Of a DNA stretch of 48,541 nt, positions 25,483 to 34,606 are shown one piece after another. The position numbers and the translations under genes are program-made. The stretch covers positions 1 to 48,541 of IMG/VR virus record IMGVR_UViG_3300033273_000457. One strand, 5' to 3'. The notes below the pieces were generated by a model that worked only from the letters and a program-made list of their open reading frames with translations, was not told the origin of the DNA and did not search any database. Numbering within the stretch: the stretch's first letter is position 1; every line of letters begins with the position of its first letter. Source of the DNA: a virus.

Positions 25483-28081
25483 AGACACAATCGACCACTG
25501 AAATAACACCCAGTTGATTGACGATTGTGATTTTCTTAGTAAGAGGAGTGAACTGAAGTACAGGGAATAATCTTCCTGCTTGTCCAGTCTGTGTAGTAAT
25601 AACACCTTCTCCAGGGTTTGACTCGTATGTGCTTGAGCAAGAAAATGCAGATTCTACTCCAACAATAGAACCAGTTTCTGTAACCTTAAGATTGTAAACA
25701 CAATCCCCAAATCTAACGAAGTCACCAGAAGTATATCCAAATCCTGGTCTATCAACAATAACATCTGTAATTATACCGACAATGTTAGTGCTGATTCCTA
25801 CACCACCAAATGGAGTTCCCGTACTAATTCCAGGAACAATAGGACCAAAGATTGTAGTACCGATAGTTCCAATACCACTAGTTCCACCATCATCTTCTAG
25901 TGGAACTGGTACTCCTGGTGGAGATTCTACTGGATCTTCTGGTTCTGGTGTAAGAACTGGTGTCAATCTATCATTAATTAGAACTTTAGTTCTTGCTACA
26001 TAATCACCACCACTATCATATAGGTCAAAGAATAAAGTTTCAATTGGTTCTCTTTGACTATCTTGGTTTATTTGTGCTACAAGAGTTGCTTCACCATTTT
26101 TAATTGTTAATTCACCACTCATTGCTTTTGGTTTGGTGAAGTCGTTAATCGAAACATCTCCACCAAAATACCATTCAACCTTATTTCCATCTGGAACATT
26201 CTCTGTTTTGACAGTAAATGTTACACTATCACCTTCAAATACAGTATACTTATCTGCATAAACCACATAAGATGGATTTACGATAATAGAGGAATAGTTA
26301 CCTGGACAATATCCTTCCCCTGGATTTAAAACGTAAACTCTAGATATTTTTCCATCTCTAATGGATGCTTGCAATCTAGCACCATTTCCATGGTTAGTAT
26401 TATCAATAATATTAATTGATGGTGCTTTTGTATATCCTTTACCTGGATTGATGACTTGAACAGTTAAAATTTTTCCATCATTACCAACAATGGGGAGAAC
26501 TTGTCCTAAAACACCATCACCAAATACTTCAACTTCTGGTGGAATACAGTTTGGTGCAACCATTCCAGGAGGCATTGGTGTTTGGTCTGATTGTGATGTT
26601 GGATTTGCTGCTCTTCTTGCACAATCTCTAAATGGTGATGGACCAGTATTTCCATACAACGAAAGAGTGCCCATTGCATTATCGAGTTCATCATTAACAC
26701 CCTGAATGACATTGAGATTCCCAAGAGTTCTGTTCCAACTATCTCTTTGTGATTTTGCTGCTTTTGATTTGGAATCCCAAGTAGTAGATGCTTCACATTT
26801 TAGTTGATCACAACCAATAAAGCTTAGAATTTGCTGTGCAAGTGAAGATACTTGTCCTAAAACATTTTTGATTTGACCGATTCCACCAAGTAACCAATCC
26901 AGTCCAGACATAATAGGACCCAAAAGGTCTTCAATTGTATCCATTAATTTTGCAAGGATACCTGCAGTCCACTCCTCAACTGCACACATTGGAGCATTAA
27001 TTGCTTTACCAATCATATTTGTGAGGAGATTGGTAACAAAATCAATTAAGAGTGGTAAAAGTTTTTCAAATAAACAAAATATAATATTAATGATATTCTT
27101 TGTTGCTTCTGCCACTGGTGGGTGTTGTGGCATTGGCAAAATTTTAGCAATAAAGTCTCTGAATAGAGAAGTGACTAACTGAATAATCGCACCTCTCATA
27201 TTATTGACAATGAATTTAATGATGCCTACGATTCTTCTCGCAAACCCTTTAATTTCTTGAACAATGTCAACAAAAGTGTTCAGAACAGGGTCAATGTAAG
27301 TACCAATAAAATTCTCAATTCTTGAGATAAATTGAATAAAGTTATTAAGTTCTTGTGATATTTTTCCAATTAAATTATCACTACAACCATTTTCTCTAAC
27401 AATTTTTACTGCTGCTTCTGCAGCAAATTGTTGAGATGCTAAGTCTTCTCTTACTGCTTGGTCTGCACCAGGAGTAGCCTCTTTACGTTTAGCATTTTTA
27501 TTTTTAGGGAGTGTTGGTGGGAACTTAGTTACTCCAGTTACTGGTGTTTTAGAAGTTGTTGGTGGTTGTTGCTTCCCCTTTCCCCTCTTTCTAATTTGAG
27601 TTGCACCTTGACTTAAATTGCCTTTGTGACTAGTAACAGGTCTAAAACGAGTTTGAGCATCTTCTTCGGGAACATTCTGAACTGATGCATTTCTATGCAA
27701 TGCACCAACAATAACAGGTTGCTGTGCATCATCACCATCCAAAAAGAAACCAAAAACAGTTTCTTCTCCAGTCAGTTTATGAGTTTGTCCAGCTCCTCCT
27801 TGGAAACTTCCAGCCTCGTTCGATGCCATAACGTGTGCCCATGGCAAATCTTCGTCAGGCAACTCTTCTCTATTAAAGGTATGATACCCAATAATTCTTA
27901 CCTTACACCTATATGCCCAAGAACCACCAGTAGAATCTTTATCATCATCTTGTTCATATACACCAGAATCCAATCTGGATTTTTCATTACGCCAAACTGC
28001 TGCTGGTGCAACTCTTCCAATCCACCATATAAAACCATCTCTTCCGAGATAGTGTGATTGTAATAAAGATCCTTCAAGCAT
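25481..28081 (-). CDS. 5: Baseplate hub protein gp5-like (OB domain), 866 aa
   Basis: Residues about 12-130 match the OB-fold domain of T4 gp5: GFIWWIGRVAPAAVWRN, YRCKVRIIGYHTF, DLPWAHVMASNEAGSFQGG, TVFGFFLDGDDAQQPVIVGA. No lysozyme domain follows. Instead a Lys/Pro/Thr-rich linker (145-215) leads to a long hydrophobic helical region (about 230-425, with FEKLLPLLIDFVTNLLTNMI). Then come beta modules with PGKGYTKAPSINIID repeats and a segment resembling an Ig or Calx-beta fold. At 866 aa it is far longer than T4 gp5 (575 aa). It lies in the hub cluster next to CP12 and the spike gene and likely forms the central hub. Confidence 0.75.
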   Translation of the reverse strand: MLEGSLLQSHYLGRDGFIWWIGRVAPAAVWRNEKSRLDSGVYEQDDDKDSTGGSWAYRCKVRIIGYHTFNREELPDEDLPWAHVMASNEAGSFQGGAGQTHKLTGEETVFGFFLDGDDAQQPVIVGALHRNASVQNVPEEDAQTRFRPVTSHKGNLSQGATQIRKRGKGKQQPPTTSKTPVTGVTKFPPTLPKNKNAKRKEATPGADQAVREDLASQQFAAEAAVKIVRENGCSDNLIGKISQELNNFIQFISRIENFIGTYIDPVLNTFVDIVQEIKGFARRIVGIIKFIVNNMRGAIIQLVTSLFRDFIAKILPMPQHPPVAEATKNIINIIFCLFEKLLPLLIDFVTNLLTNMIGKAINAPMCAVEEWTAGILAKLMDTIEDLLGPIMSGLDWLLGGIGQIKNVLGQVSSLAQQILSFIGCDQLKCEASTTWDSKSKAAKSQRDSWNRTLGNLNVIQGVNDELDNAMGTLSLYGNTGPSPFRDCARRAANPTSQSDQTPMPPGMVAPNCIPPEVEVFGDGVLGQVLPIVGNDGKILTVQVINPGKGYTKAPSINIIDNTNHGNGARLQASIRDGKISRVYVLNPGEGYCPGNYSSIIVNPSYVVYADKYTVFEGDSVTFTVKTENVPDGNKVEWYFGGDVSINDFTKPKAMSGELTIKNGEATLVAQINQDSQREPIETLFFDLYDSGGDYVARTKVLINDRLTPVLTPEPEDPVESPPGVPVPLEDDGGTSGIGTIGTTIFGPIVPGISTGTPFGGVGISTNIVGIITDVIVDRPGFGYTSGDFVRFGDCVYNLKVTETGSIVGVESAFSCSSTYESNPGEGVITTQTGQAGRLFPVLQFTPLTKKITIVNQLGVISVVDCV

Positions 28082-28086
28082 TAGTA

Positions 28087-28314
28087 TTAGTCTTCGTAAA
28101 TTCTACATTCGTCTGCTTCTGGTTCCATCTCGCAGAATAGTTCCAGTGGTGATGGGTCGTGATGATCACCTGCTTCAATTTCTTTCTTATGATTCTCAGC
28201 ATAAACTTCTAGTTCATGCAATTCACCTTCAATATGACGACGCATTTGTGGGGATACGGTGGGATCCTGAAGAATCTCCTTATCCTTTTCAATATGTTGT
28301 TCGATACTGTCCAT
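28087..28314 (-). CDS. cp12: CP12 family protein, Calvin cycle inhibitor
   Basis: A 75-aa protein whose C-terminus DPSPLELFCEMEPEADECRI carries the CP12 signature, with two cysteines eight residues apart (C60 and C69) followed by RIYED. CP12 ties GAPDH and PRK into an inactive complex, so phage CP12 is thought to stop carbon fixation and direct NADPH to nucleotide synthesis. The core AWDxVEEL motif and the N-terminal cysteine pair of longer CP12s are not present. The N-terminal part is helical and charged. It sits between the hub genes (11 bases after the gp27-like stop, 5 before the gp5 start), so it appears to be co-transcribed with late structural genes. A ribosome site AAGGAG precedes it. 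Confidence 0.85.
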   Translation of the reverse strand: MDSIEQHIEKDKEILQDPTVSPQMRRHIEGELHELEVYAENHKKEIEAGDHHDPSPLELFCEMEPEADECRIYED

Positions 28315-28325
28315 TTTTAGTCTCC

Positions 28326-29624
28326 TTAATTGTTACCATATAATCCGTAACTATCACGGATTAATCGTAGATATGAAAAATTTTGATTTTTCTGGAAGTG
28401 ATGTCTAATTTGTTGAATTAGATATCTACCACTTTGATTTTCATCAGGTCTATTTAACTCTGATGCTTCAATTGCTGGAAAAATCGCATTGATGAGGTCA
28501 CCTGCTTTGAGATTTAAGTTCAATGGCACTGTGATATTTATTGCCTGAGAGAAGAGGATATTATATCGTGCCGTTGATTTTGCCATATCGGCAATATCTC
28601 TACCAGAGTCGGTAGTAACCCCATCATTATCAAGAACACCCCTATCGGACATTCTAACCATAATTCTACTAGTATTTTGGGAAAAGGCATCATCTACTTG
28701 AATTTTGTCCTCAGTCCCTAACTTTTCCTGTAATTGCTCCGACAACTTATATGAATATGTATCCACAGTACCAGTATATAAGTCAAAGAACTCTGTAACA
28801 TTACAGTATGTTCCTAGTCTTAATGCTTTTCTTAGGTCAATATTTTTTTCAACTTCATAATTTAATATCTGGAAAGCATTTTCTAAATTTGTCGATTTAA
28901 TTACACCACTGAACTTATATGTTGGAATGTTTTTATCATCCGAAGAACTGACTCCCAATTGCGTTTTTGAAACTAAACTGGAAACACTTTTAAAGTTATA
29001 TCCTTCACTATTCTCCCAAAATAAGTATCCAGCAGTTCCCTTTGCTTCCCCATCAGTATCACCAGATGCACCACTAGCACTAGTTGTGGGAACTGCTTTA
29101 GGTGCTAACCATTGCAACACTGTCAATGGATTTCTATTATTTCCAATGAATGAATAGTTGTTGGCAGTTTGCTCAATATTATTTGAATCATATCGATCTG
29201 TTTGTAATACATCATCCAAGATAGATTCAACTGTAGTTTTTAGAGACCCATCATATCTTCTAGTAACTCTTTGTAATTCATTATTCAAACTTTCTCTTGA
29301 AACACAGTGTATCGTAAAGTTTTCAGCAGTATCGGTAGACTTTAAATTACTTACTTTATAGACATAAAATGAGTATTCATCATCCCGTTTAAATGGACCA
29401 GAAGCAGTTTCTAAACTAATAGACACTTTTTCTCCACCACGTATCTTTAACCCTTGCACTATTGACTCAGTTGAAGAAATAAACATAGTAAGAGTTATAC
29501 CAGGAGACATAATGTCTTCAAAGTAATCTATGAATAGTGTCTTATCTGCTAAACTAAAAACAAAACCATCGGATAAAGTAATGTCTACAGCTTTAGCTTG
29601 GAGTGCTTCTATTGTACTTGCCAT
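28326..29624 (-). CDS. Baseplate hub protein, gp27-like, 432 aa
   Basis: Starts MASTIEALQAKAVDITLSDG. Segments such as ESILDDVLQTDRYDS, NYSFIGNNRNPLTVLQWLAP and GYLFWENSEGYNFKSVSSLV follow the order seen in phage tail-hub proteins (T4 gp27, Mu gp44). In these proteins two tube-like domains form a ring on the tail axis. Its ATG overlaps the stop of the M23 protein by one base, and it lies upstream of CP12 and gp5, as expected for a partner of gp5. Assignment rests on this pattern and location, not on a decisive motif. Confidence 0.6.
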   Translation of the reverse strand: MASTIEALQAKAVDITLSDGFVFSLADKTLFIDYFEDIMSPGITLTMFISSTESIVQGLKIRGGEKVSISLETASGPFKRDDEYSFYVYKVSNLKSTDTAENFTIHCVSRESLNNELQRVTRRYDGSLKTTVESILDDVLQTDRYDSNNIEQTANNYSFIGNNRNPLTVLQWLAPKAVPTTSASGASGDTDGEAKGTAGYLFWENSEGYNFKSVSSLVSKTQLGVSSSDDKNIPTYKFSGVIKSTNLENAFQILNYEVEKNIDLRKALRLGTYCNVTEFFDLYTGTVDTYSYKLSEQLQEKLGTEDKIQVDDAFSQNTSRIMVRMSDRGVLDNDGVTTDSGRDIADMAKSTARYNILFSQAINITVPLNLNLKAGDLINAIFPAIEASELNRPDENQSGRYLIQQIRHHFQKNQNFSYLRLIRDSYGLYGNN

Positions 29625-31639
29625 TATGACCTAGAAAGTTTAGTTAGTAACATTTCATCTATAGTTCTATTTAATCCACCAACAGGAACAATCACCGTTT
29701 CATTCTTACCATCTTTTCTCATCATTTGTGGTGCAGATGGACGTGGTTGTTGTTGACCACTAGAATTCATAATTATAAAGGTTGGACTTCCACCTTCCTG
29801 ATTATATGATGGGTATGATTCCAACATAGGTACTTCATAATTTAATATTGATTGTGCTTCTGCACTAAATCTCCTCCCCATTGGGTCATTAGCAACTAGA
29901 CCTCTTGTTGATGCTGCATCACCACTATCAATTAACTGTCCTGGTCTATATTGCTGAAGAATATCTTTCAATTGCTCTGTCATACCAGCAGCTTTCATCA
30001 TTGCTGCATAGTTTTCAACCGTTGCATTTCCTCCTAGGTTATCCAGTGCTTGTGAAAAACCATCTCTTCCAAGTGCCTTTACCATTGCTTTTCTTCTTTC
30101 ATTAGCAACCCTCATATCTTCCTGGTCACCTCTAGTGAATCCAGTTTCTTCATCAACAATATCACTACGCAAGAATCCTTCTCTGGTTCTTGTCATATCA
30201 TAACCATCATTTCCTGGGTCAACAGTTGGGTCCATTGGGGCAGATTCTCTATCATCAGCACCATCTGTCTCTGGTTTTATCTTAGTTTCACCATTGGGAG
30301 CAATTGGAGCAACACTTGGAGTTCCCTGTGGTGCAGAATTTAGGAATGGTCTTGGGTCTATAACACCATCTTTAGTATATAATTCAAAATGCAGGTGAGG
30401 GAAATCAGGACTACTTGCAACGTCTGCTGGTGATACTGTTCCAATTTTTTGTCCTGTTAATACTTCATCACCAACAGAAACGTCTGAAAGAACATGAACA
30501 TATCTACTATGACTTCCATCTGGGTGGTCAATTCCAATGGTTTGACTTGTACCTTGACCATTTTGGAATGCAAAACCAGAACCAACTTCTGTAACGGTTC
30601 CCTTCATTACTGAAAGAACAGGGTCTCCTGCACGTTGTCCAGAAATATCTTGTCCAACATGAGTTCTTCCATTACTACGAGGGGCACCATATTGAGCACC
30701 AGGATATGTACTTACTTCACCAGTAACAAAAGGTGCAACTCTTTCCATCGTATCAAAACCTGGATAATCACCAGTATGAGCACTAGGATTTTTTGAACCC
30801 ATGCTATCAGTTGCGGTTCCTGGTGCAATATCCTGATTAAAACTACCACTAATGGAGAAAGATTTAAAATTTTCTACATATTTTTCAAACTTGTTTAATG
30901 CAGGAAGCAAACCATTTACTGCCCTTGTAGATGTTGGTCCAAGAAGTTTTTTTCTCTTTTCATCTAATTTTTCTTCAACTCTTTCATCATTTTTATTTGA
31001 TTTGTCAATATCTCTTGCAATTAATCCAGCATCAATAGCAACGGATGCTGCTGTGCCCCATCCAGGAACCATTGCTGCTGCACCAGAAGCAAGTTCACCT
31101 AATGCACCAACCATATCTCCACTTGCTGCCCGTTCTAACGCAAATGCTGCTCCCAATCCAAGACCAACAAGAGGAAGTTTTTTAAGCAATCCTTTTCCTA
31201 CACCCTTTCCTGCTGCTTTAGTTGCTGCCTTAGTTGTTGCTTTTTGTGCTCCTTTTTGTACCCCTTTTTGTGCTCCTTTCTTTGCACCTCTATCAAATAA
31301 TCCACCAACTAAATCTACTGCACCACCAGCAAGACCTAGTAACCCAGAACCTACTGCACCAACACCACGACCAACTGCAAATCCAAGACCAGCACTAGCA
31401 ATGCCTCCCCCTCCTCCTTGAAGACCACTAAGTATCCTTAATGAAAGTTGGTCTATCTTTTTATTCGTTGGAAGACTCTTTTCCCGTTTTAATTTAGTAT
31501 TTCCAACGGTTAATGTTCTTTCTAAAGATTTAAAGTCTGTTGTCAGATTAGTTTTTTTGGACGTAGAACGTCTAAACGCAGGAGTTTTGCGAATATTATT
31601 AACTGAAGCCTTTATGGGAGATTCTAATACTGGCATCAT
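29624..31639 (-). CDS. Tail protein with M23 (LytM) peptidase domain, 671 aa
   Basis: The N-terminal 230 residues are basic and Gly/Ala-rich, with hydrophobic stretches (GVGAVGSGLLGLAGGAVDLV) and a repeated KGAQKGVQKGAQK, perhaps to cross or sit in a membrane or the tail tube. From about residue 315 an M23 endopeptidase domain follows: RTHVGQDISG (H327 and D331), HSRYVHV (H382) and PHLHFEL (H415 and H417), the zinc-binding pattern HxxxD plus HxH. M23 enzymes cut peptide cross-links of peptidoglycan. The rest is Pro/Asp-rich. The start overlaps the stop of the lysozyme-like neighbour, at ATGATG. It probably helps the tail pierce the cell wall during infection. Confidence 0.85.
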   Translation of the reverse strand: MMPVLESPIKASVNNIRKTPAFRRSTSKKTNLTTDFKSLERTLTVGNTKLKREKSLPTNKKIDQLSLRILSGLQGGGGGIASAGLGFAVGRGVGAVGSGLLGLAGGAVDLVGGLFDRGAKKGAQKGVQKGAQKATTKAATKAAGKGVGKGLLKKLPLVGLGLGAAFALERAASGDMVGALGELASGAAAMVPGWGTAASVAIDAGLIARDIDKSNKNDERVEEKLDEKRKKLLGPTSTRAVNGLLPALNKFEKYVENFKSFSISGSFNQDIAPGTATDSMGSKNPSAHTGDYPGFDTMERVAPFVTGEVSTYPGAQYGAPRSNGRTHVGQDISGQRAGDPVLSVMKGTVTEVGSGFAFQNGQGTSQTIGIDHPDGSHSRYVHVLSDVSVGDEVLTGQKIGTVSPADVASSPDFPHLHFELYTKDGVIDPRPFLNSAPQGTPSVAPIAPNGETKIKPETDGADDRESAPMDPTVDPGNDGYDMTRTREGFLRSDIVDEETGFTRGDQEDMRVANERRKAMVKALGRDGFSQALDNLGGNATVENYAAMMKAAGMTEQLKDILQQYRPGQLIDSGDAASTRGLVANDPMGRRFSAEAQSILNYEVPMLESYPSYNQEGGSPTFIIMNSSGQQQPRPSAPQMMRKDGKNETVIVPVGGLNRTIDEMLLTKLSRS

Positions 31640-33663
31640 TCAACAATGTTATATGCTAGTTTTGCTGACATAGCAAAGAAGTTATCACTGTCACCTGCAG
31701 ATAAAATAGGTATTGGTGTTGTTCTTTGTGCAGGTGAATCATCAATTGGTTGAGAACTTGGTGCAGGTGCAGGGGTTTGTTGCTGTGAACCCAGATTCAT
31801 AGGGATTATTGTAGGTCCACTTGTTTGTCTCTGTGATGCAGCAGTTCTAGCAATCGACCTTGACTGTAAACTTCTTGCTGAAGATTGTTCTCCAGAAGGA
31901 TCAATAGCAGGTGGTGGTGTAACTGGTGTATGGACACCAGAGTTGTTCAGATATGTATTATACATTCTGAGTGATTCTGCTGTTGTTCTTGTTGTCTGAC
32001 CATGATGTGTTCCAAGACCAGCCCATTCGACCTGTGCCTTATTCATACCCTCGATAGTTGCTGCCTTTGTGGGGTCTATACCTCTACCTTTAAGCAACTC
32101 AAGAGCAAACTGGTCTTGCATCTTTGGTGTAAATGCAGCATCACCAGAAGTTCCAGTATTTCTAAGAAGACCTTCTAATGTTGTAGGCATGAACTGATAT
32201 GCACCAGATGCAGCACTTACACGTCCATCATACTCTCCAAAATTAACTTGTCTGCCACCAAAACGTTCTGGCATTTTACCAGTTTTTTGCAGTTGTATGA
32301 CTTCATTAACAGTCATTTTGCCTTCTGCTAATTCTGGTATTACCTCTCCACCAAATACCTTTCCATATCCATCCTCTCCTGCAGTTCCTTCTGCTTTTCT
32401 AATAGTTTTTAACCATGCTTTTTCTTCATTTGTTTCTGCACCACCAGCTAAAGACATGGAACCAGTAACAGGATCTGTAGATCCAGGTGCTGTTGGTGAT
32501 GGTGATGCACCACTACCTCCACCAGGAGAAGGTTTTGGTTTTGCATTCAATAGATTATTAATAATTCCACCAAATTTTTCTACAATACCTTGGAATCTAT
32601 CTATGAATCCTTCAGGTATTACTGGAGCAGTTTCCGCAGATTGTATTTGTGGACTTTCACCTGCTAGTGCATTGGTTGCCATACCCATTCCCAGAGCACC
32701 AGCACCTAGACCTAACATTAACCCTGCTCTTCCTCTACCTCTTCTTCTTGGTCGTGCTCTTTTACGTTTTTGTTTACCTCCACCGAACATTGCTCCCATT
32801 CCAGAAGCACCAAGACCAGCACCAATTCCACTTAGGAAACCACCAGCAGCACCAGCACGTCCACCACCTCTGATTCTTCTAAGTGCTTTGAATATCTTTA
32901 ATAAATTCTTCCTTAACCTAAGTGCAACCCTGTATGAATCAGTGAAGAATTGCTCAAGATTTTGTATTGATTTACTTAATGTTTCTTGAGTTCTTTTATT
33001 AGTTAAGAGTTTTAATAACCCAAAACCATCCTTTAGTCTTCCAAATATTCCTCTCAGACCAGTATCTTCTTTTCCATCACCTTCTCCAGCAGTTCTAAAT
33101 GCCTTGATGGTGTTAAATGACTGATTTCTTACGTTATTTACAGTACTATTTAAATTAGATACCTGAGGTCTTACAACTCTGGTTATATTCTTTGTCTGTC
33201 TTTGTACAGAAGGTATTAATCTCCCCTTTGTCTTCTCTCTTTCCTTTCTAGCAAAGTTAGTAACATTGCTTTGTGTGTTTTCAATATTATTAACAATGTT
33301 TGACGATATTGCTCTGACAAGTGCATCTAATCCCTTTCTTGAACCACGAACCCCAGCACGTTTGAAACCAACAATATTATTCTTAGCAGATGCAGTGACT
33401 CCATCACCTATCCTGCGACCACCAGAAACAAATTTTGTTGCTTTAGAAATTTTGTTTCTCATGTGAGCATCAAACTCTTCTGGAGTCATTCCATATGAGT
33501 CTGCCAATGCATCACCTTTTTTCTTTCGCATCATCATACTATATTCAGCAGGGTCCATACTCCCACTGAAATTATATTTTATTCCTCCACGATTTGAAGC
33601 AGCACGGGGATTTATCCCCCCTCCTAGTGGTTTGTTTCTTTTATTTTGGAAGTAACTAGGCAT
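31636..33663 (-). CDS. Tail protein with lambda-lysozyme-like (GH104) domain, 675 aa
   Basis: Residues 1-260 are basic and helical. They are followed by a Gly-rich hydrophobic segment (266-296), a strongly basic stretch (298-312, KQKRKRARPRRRGRGR) and another hydrophobic segment (313-334). Residues 413-572 resemble the phage lambda endolysin R: WLKTIRKAEGTAGEDGYG with E425 as likely catalytic glutamate, ASGAYQFMPTTLEGLL, and FTPKMQDQFALELLKGRG. Enzymes of this kind are lytic transglycosylases that cut the glycan strand. It lies directly before the M23 protein with a 4-base overlap, so the two lytic functions are coupled. Confidence 0.8.
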   Translation of the reverse strand: MPSYFQNKRNKPLGGGINPRAASNRGGIKYNFSGSMDPAEYSMMMRKKKGDALADSYGMTPEEFDAHMRNKISKATKFVSGGRRIGDGVTASAKNNIVGFKRAGVRGSRKGLDALVRAISSNIVNNIENTQSNVTNFARKEREKTKGRLIPSVQRQTKNITRVVRPQVSNLNSTVNNVRNQSFNTIKAFRTAGEGDGKEDTGLRGIFGRLKDGFGLLKLLTNKRTQETLSKSIQNLEQFFTDSYRVALRLRKNLLKIFKALRRIRGGGRAGAAGGFLSGIGAGLGASGMGAMFGGGKQKRKRARPRRRGRGRAGLMLGLGAGALGMGMATNALAGESPQIQSAETAPVIPEGFIDRFQGIVEKFGGIINNLLNAKPKPSPGGGSGASPSPTAPGSTDPVTGSMSLAGGAETNEEKAWLKTIRKAEGTAGEDGYGKVFGGEVIPELAEGKMTVNEVIQLQKTGKMPERFGGRQVNFGEYDGRVSAASGAYQFMPTTLEGLLRNTGTSGDAAFTPKMQDQFALELLKGRGIDPTKAATIEGMNKAQVEWAGLGTHHGQTTRTTAESLRMYNTYLNNSGVHTPVTPPPAIDPSGEQSSARSLQSRSIARTAASQRQTSGPTIIPMNLGSQQQTPAPAPSSQPIDDSPAQRTTPIPILSAGDSDNFFAMSAKLAYNIVE

Positions 33664-33844
33664 TTGCTGCTGCTTGTCTCTGCTTTTCCTTCAAATTCTC
33701 ATCTTCTATATGTTGTTGTAGCAATCCAACGTAAATATCTCTCTCCCATGGCATAAGATTTTCCAATTCGGTAAGAGAGTATTTGTGAAACTGCATCATT
33801 GCAAAGTTAATTCTGTAATATGCCTCAAGATCCATATGAGACAT
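33656..33844 (-). CDS. 51: Baseplate hub assembly protein gp51-like, 62 aa
   Basis: A short helical protein: INFAMMQFHKYSLTELENLM, then PWERDIYVGLLQQHIEDENL. Cyanophage genomes carry a protein of this size and sequence after gp26, named gp51 (baseplate hub assembly catalyst). It is far shorter than T4 gp51 (249 aa). I chose the ATG at 33844, two bases after the stop of gp26. A TTG at 33850 would add two residues. Its stop overlaps the start of the 675-aa gene. Tight coupling to gp26 recalls tail chaperone pairs of other phages, but a frameshift is not evident. Confidence 0.7.
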   Translation of the reverse strand: MSHMDLEAYYRINFAMMQFHKYSLTELENLMPWERDIYVGLLQQHIEDENLKEKQRQAAANA

Positions 33845-33846
33845 TA

Positions 33847-34575
33847 TCAACCGAAAAAACTTGTCAATCCCTCCAACGTTACCTCATTGTTAACACCAGT
33901 ATTTGGGTTTTTCACATTAATTGTGTGAGATAATTTTGGCATAGTTTCAAAGAACTTTTCAATCTCTTTAAACTGTTTAGAACTAAGTTGCTCAACAAAA
34001 TCTTTCAATTCTTTCTTAGTGCAATCTGCTGCTGCCCAAGAATCTTCGGCATTATAAACCATTTCAATGCATGATGAAATAATATCAAAAGATTTTTCAA
34101 TATTATCTTCACTCTCGTCAGAGAAATCAAAGTTATTTTTTACAAATTGTTCTAATGATGGATATTTCATCCTTAGAACAAGTTCATCATCAAGCTTGAT
34201 ATCGGGAGTATGTTCTGGGTCTTTTTGTACCTGAACATCATCTGTATAGATGGTAACAGGAACTTGTGTTCCTTCTCCATCATCATAACAAGTTACAACA
34301 AGTTCAATTGCTTCACCGACAGACTTACCTCTAACATTTAAGAAGAGATATTCAATATCAAAGGTTGGCAATTCTTCAATCTTTACTCCTCTTGTCATTA
34401 CACAATCCTTCAAAACCTGCTTGATAGCATTGGTAATCTGTTTTGTGTCTTGACTTTCTAAAGCAAGAATTAGAACTTTCTCCTCCTTGACTAAAAATGG
34501 TCTGTATTTAACTTTTTTACCACTTGATGGTAGTTCCAACTCATAAGTGGGAGTAGTAATCTTTGGTAATGGCAT
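33847..34575 (-). CDS. 26: Baseplate hub subunit gp26, 242 aa
   Basis: The N-terminus (TPTYELELPSSGKKVKYRPF, then LVKEEKVLILALESQD) matches the T4 gp26 baseplate family. The middle has FDIEYLFLNVRGKSVGE, also typical, and the C-terminus is acidic and helical (SKQFKEIEKFFETMPKL). T4 gp26 is 208 aa and helps assemble the baseplate hub, possibly as a chaperone. It lies 31 bases after gp54 with a late promoter box (34597-34604) and a ribosome site (TGAGGTG) in between, and just before gp51, as in other cyanophages. Confidence 0.85.
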   Translation of the reverse strand: MPLPKITTPTYELELPSSGKKVKYRPFLVKEEKVLILALESQDTKQITNAIKQVLKDCVMTRGVKIEELPTFDIEYLFLNVRGKSVGEAIELVVTCYDDGEGTQVPVTIYTDDVQVQKDPEHTPDIKLDDELVLRMKYPSLEQFVKNNFDFSDESEDNIEKSFDIISSCIEMVYNAEDSWAAADCTKKELKDFVEQLSSKQFKEIEKFFETMPKLSHTINVKNPNTGVNNEVTLEGLTSFFG

Positions 34576-34596
34576 AGAATTTCACCTCAGTAATTT

Positions 34597-34604
34597 TATT
34601 TATC
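34597..34604 (-). promoter_or_regulatory. T4-type late promoter, GATAAATA
   Basis: GATAAATA on the minus strand in the short gap between gp54 and gp26, 22 bases before the gp26 ATG, one base from the late consensus. It would drive gp26, gp51 and the lytic tail proteins. Confidence 0.6.
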
Positions 34605-34606
34605 AA

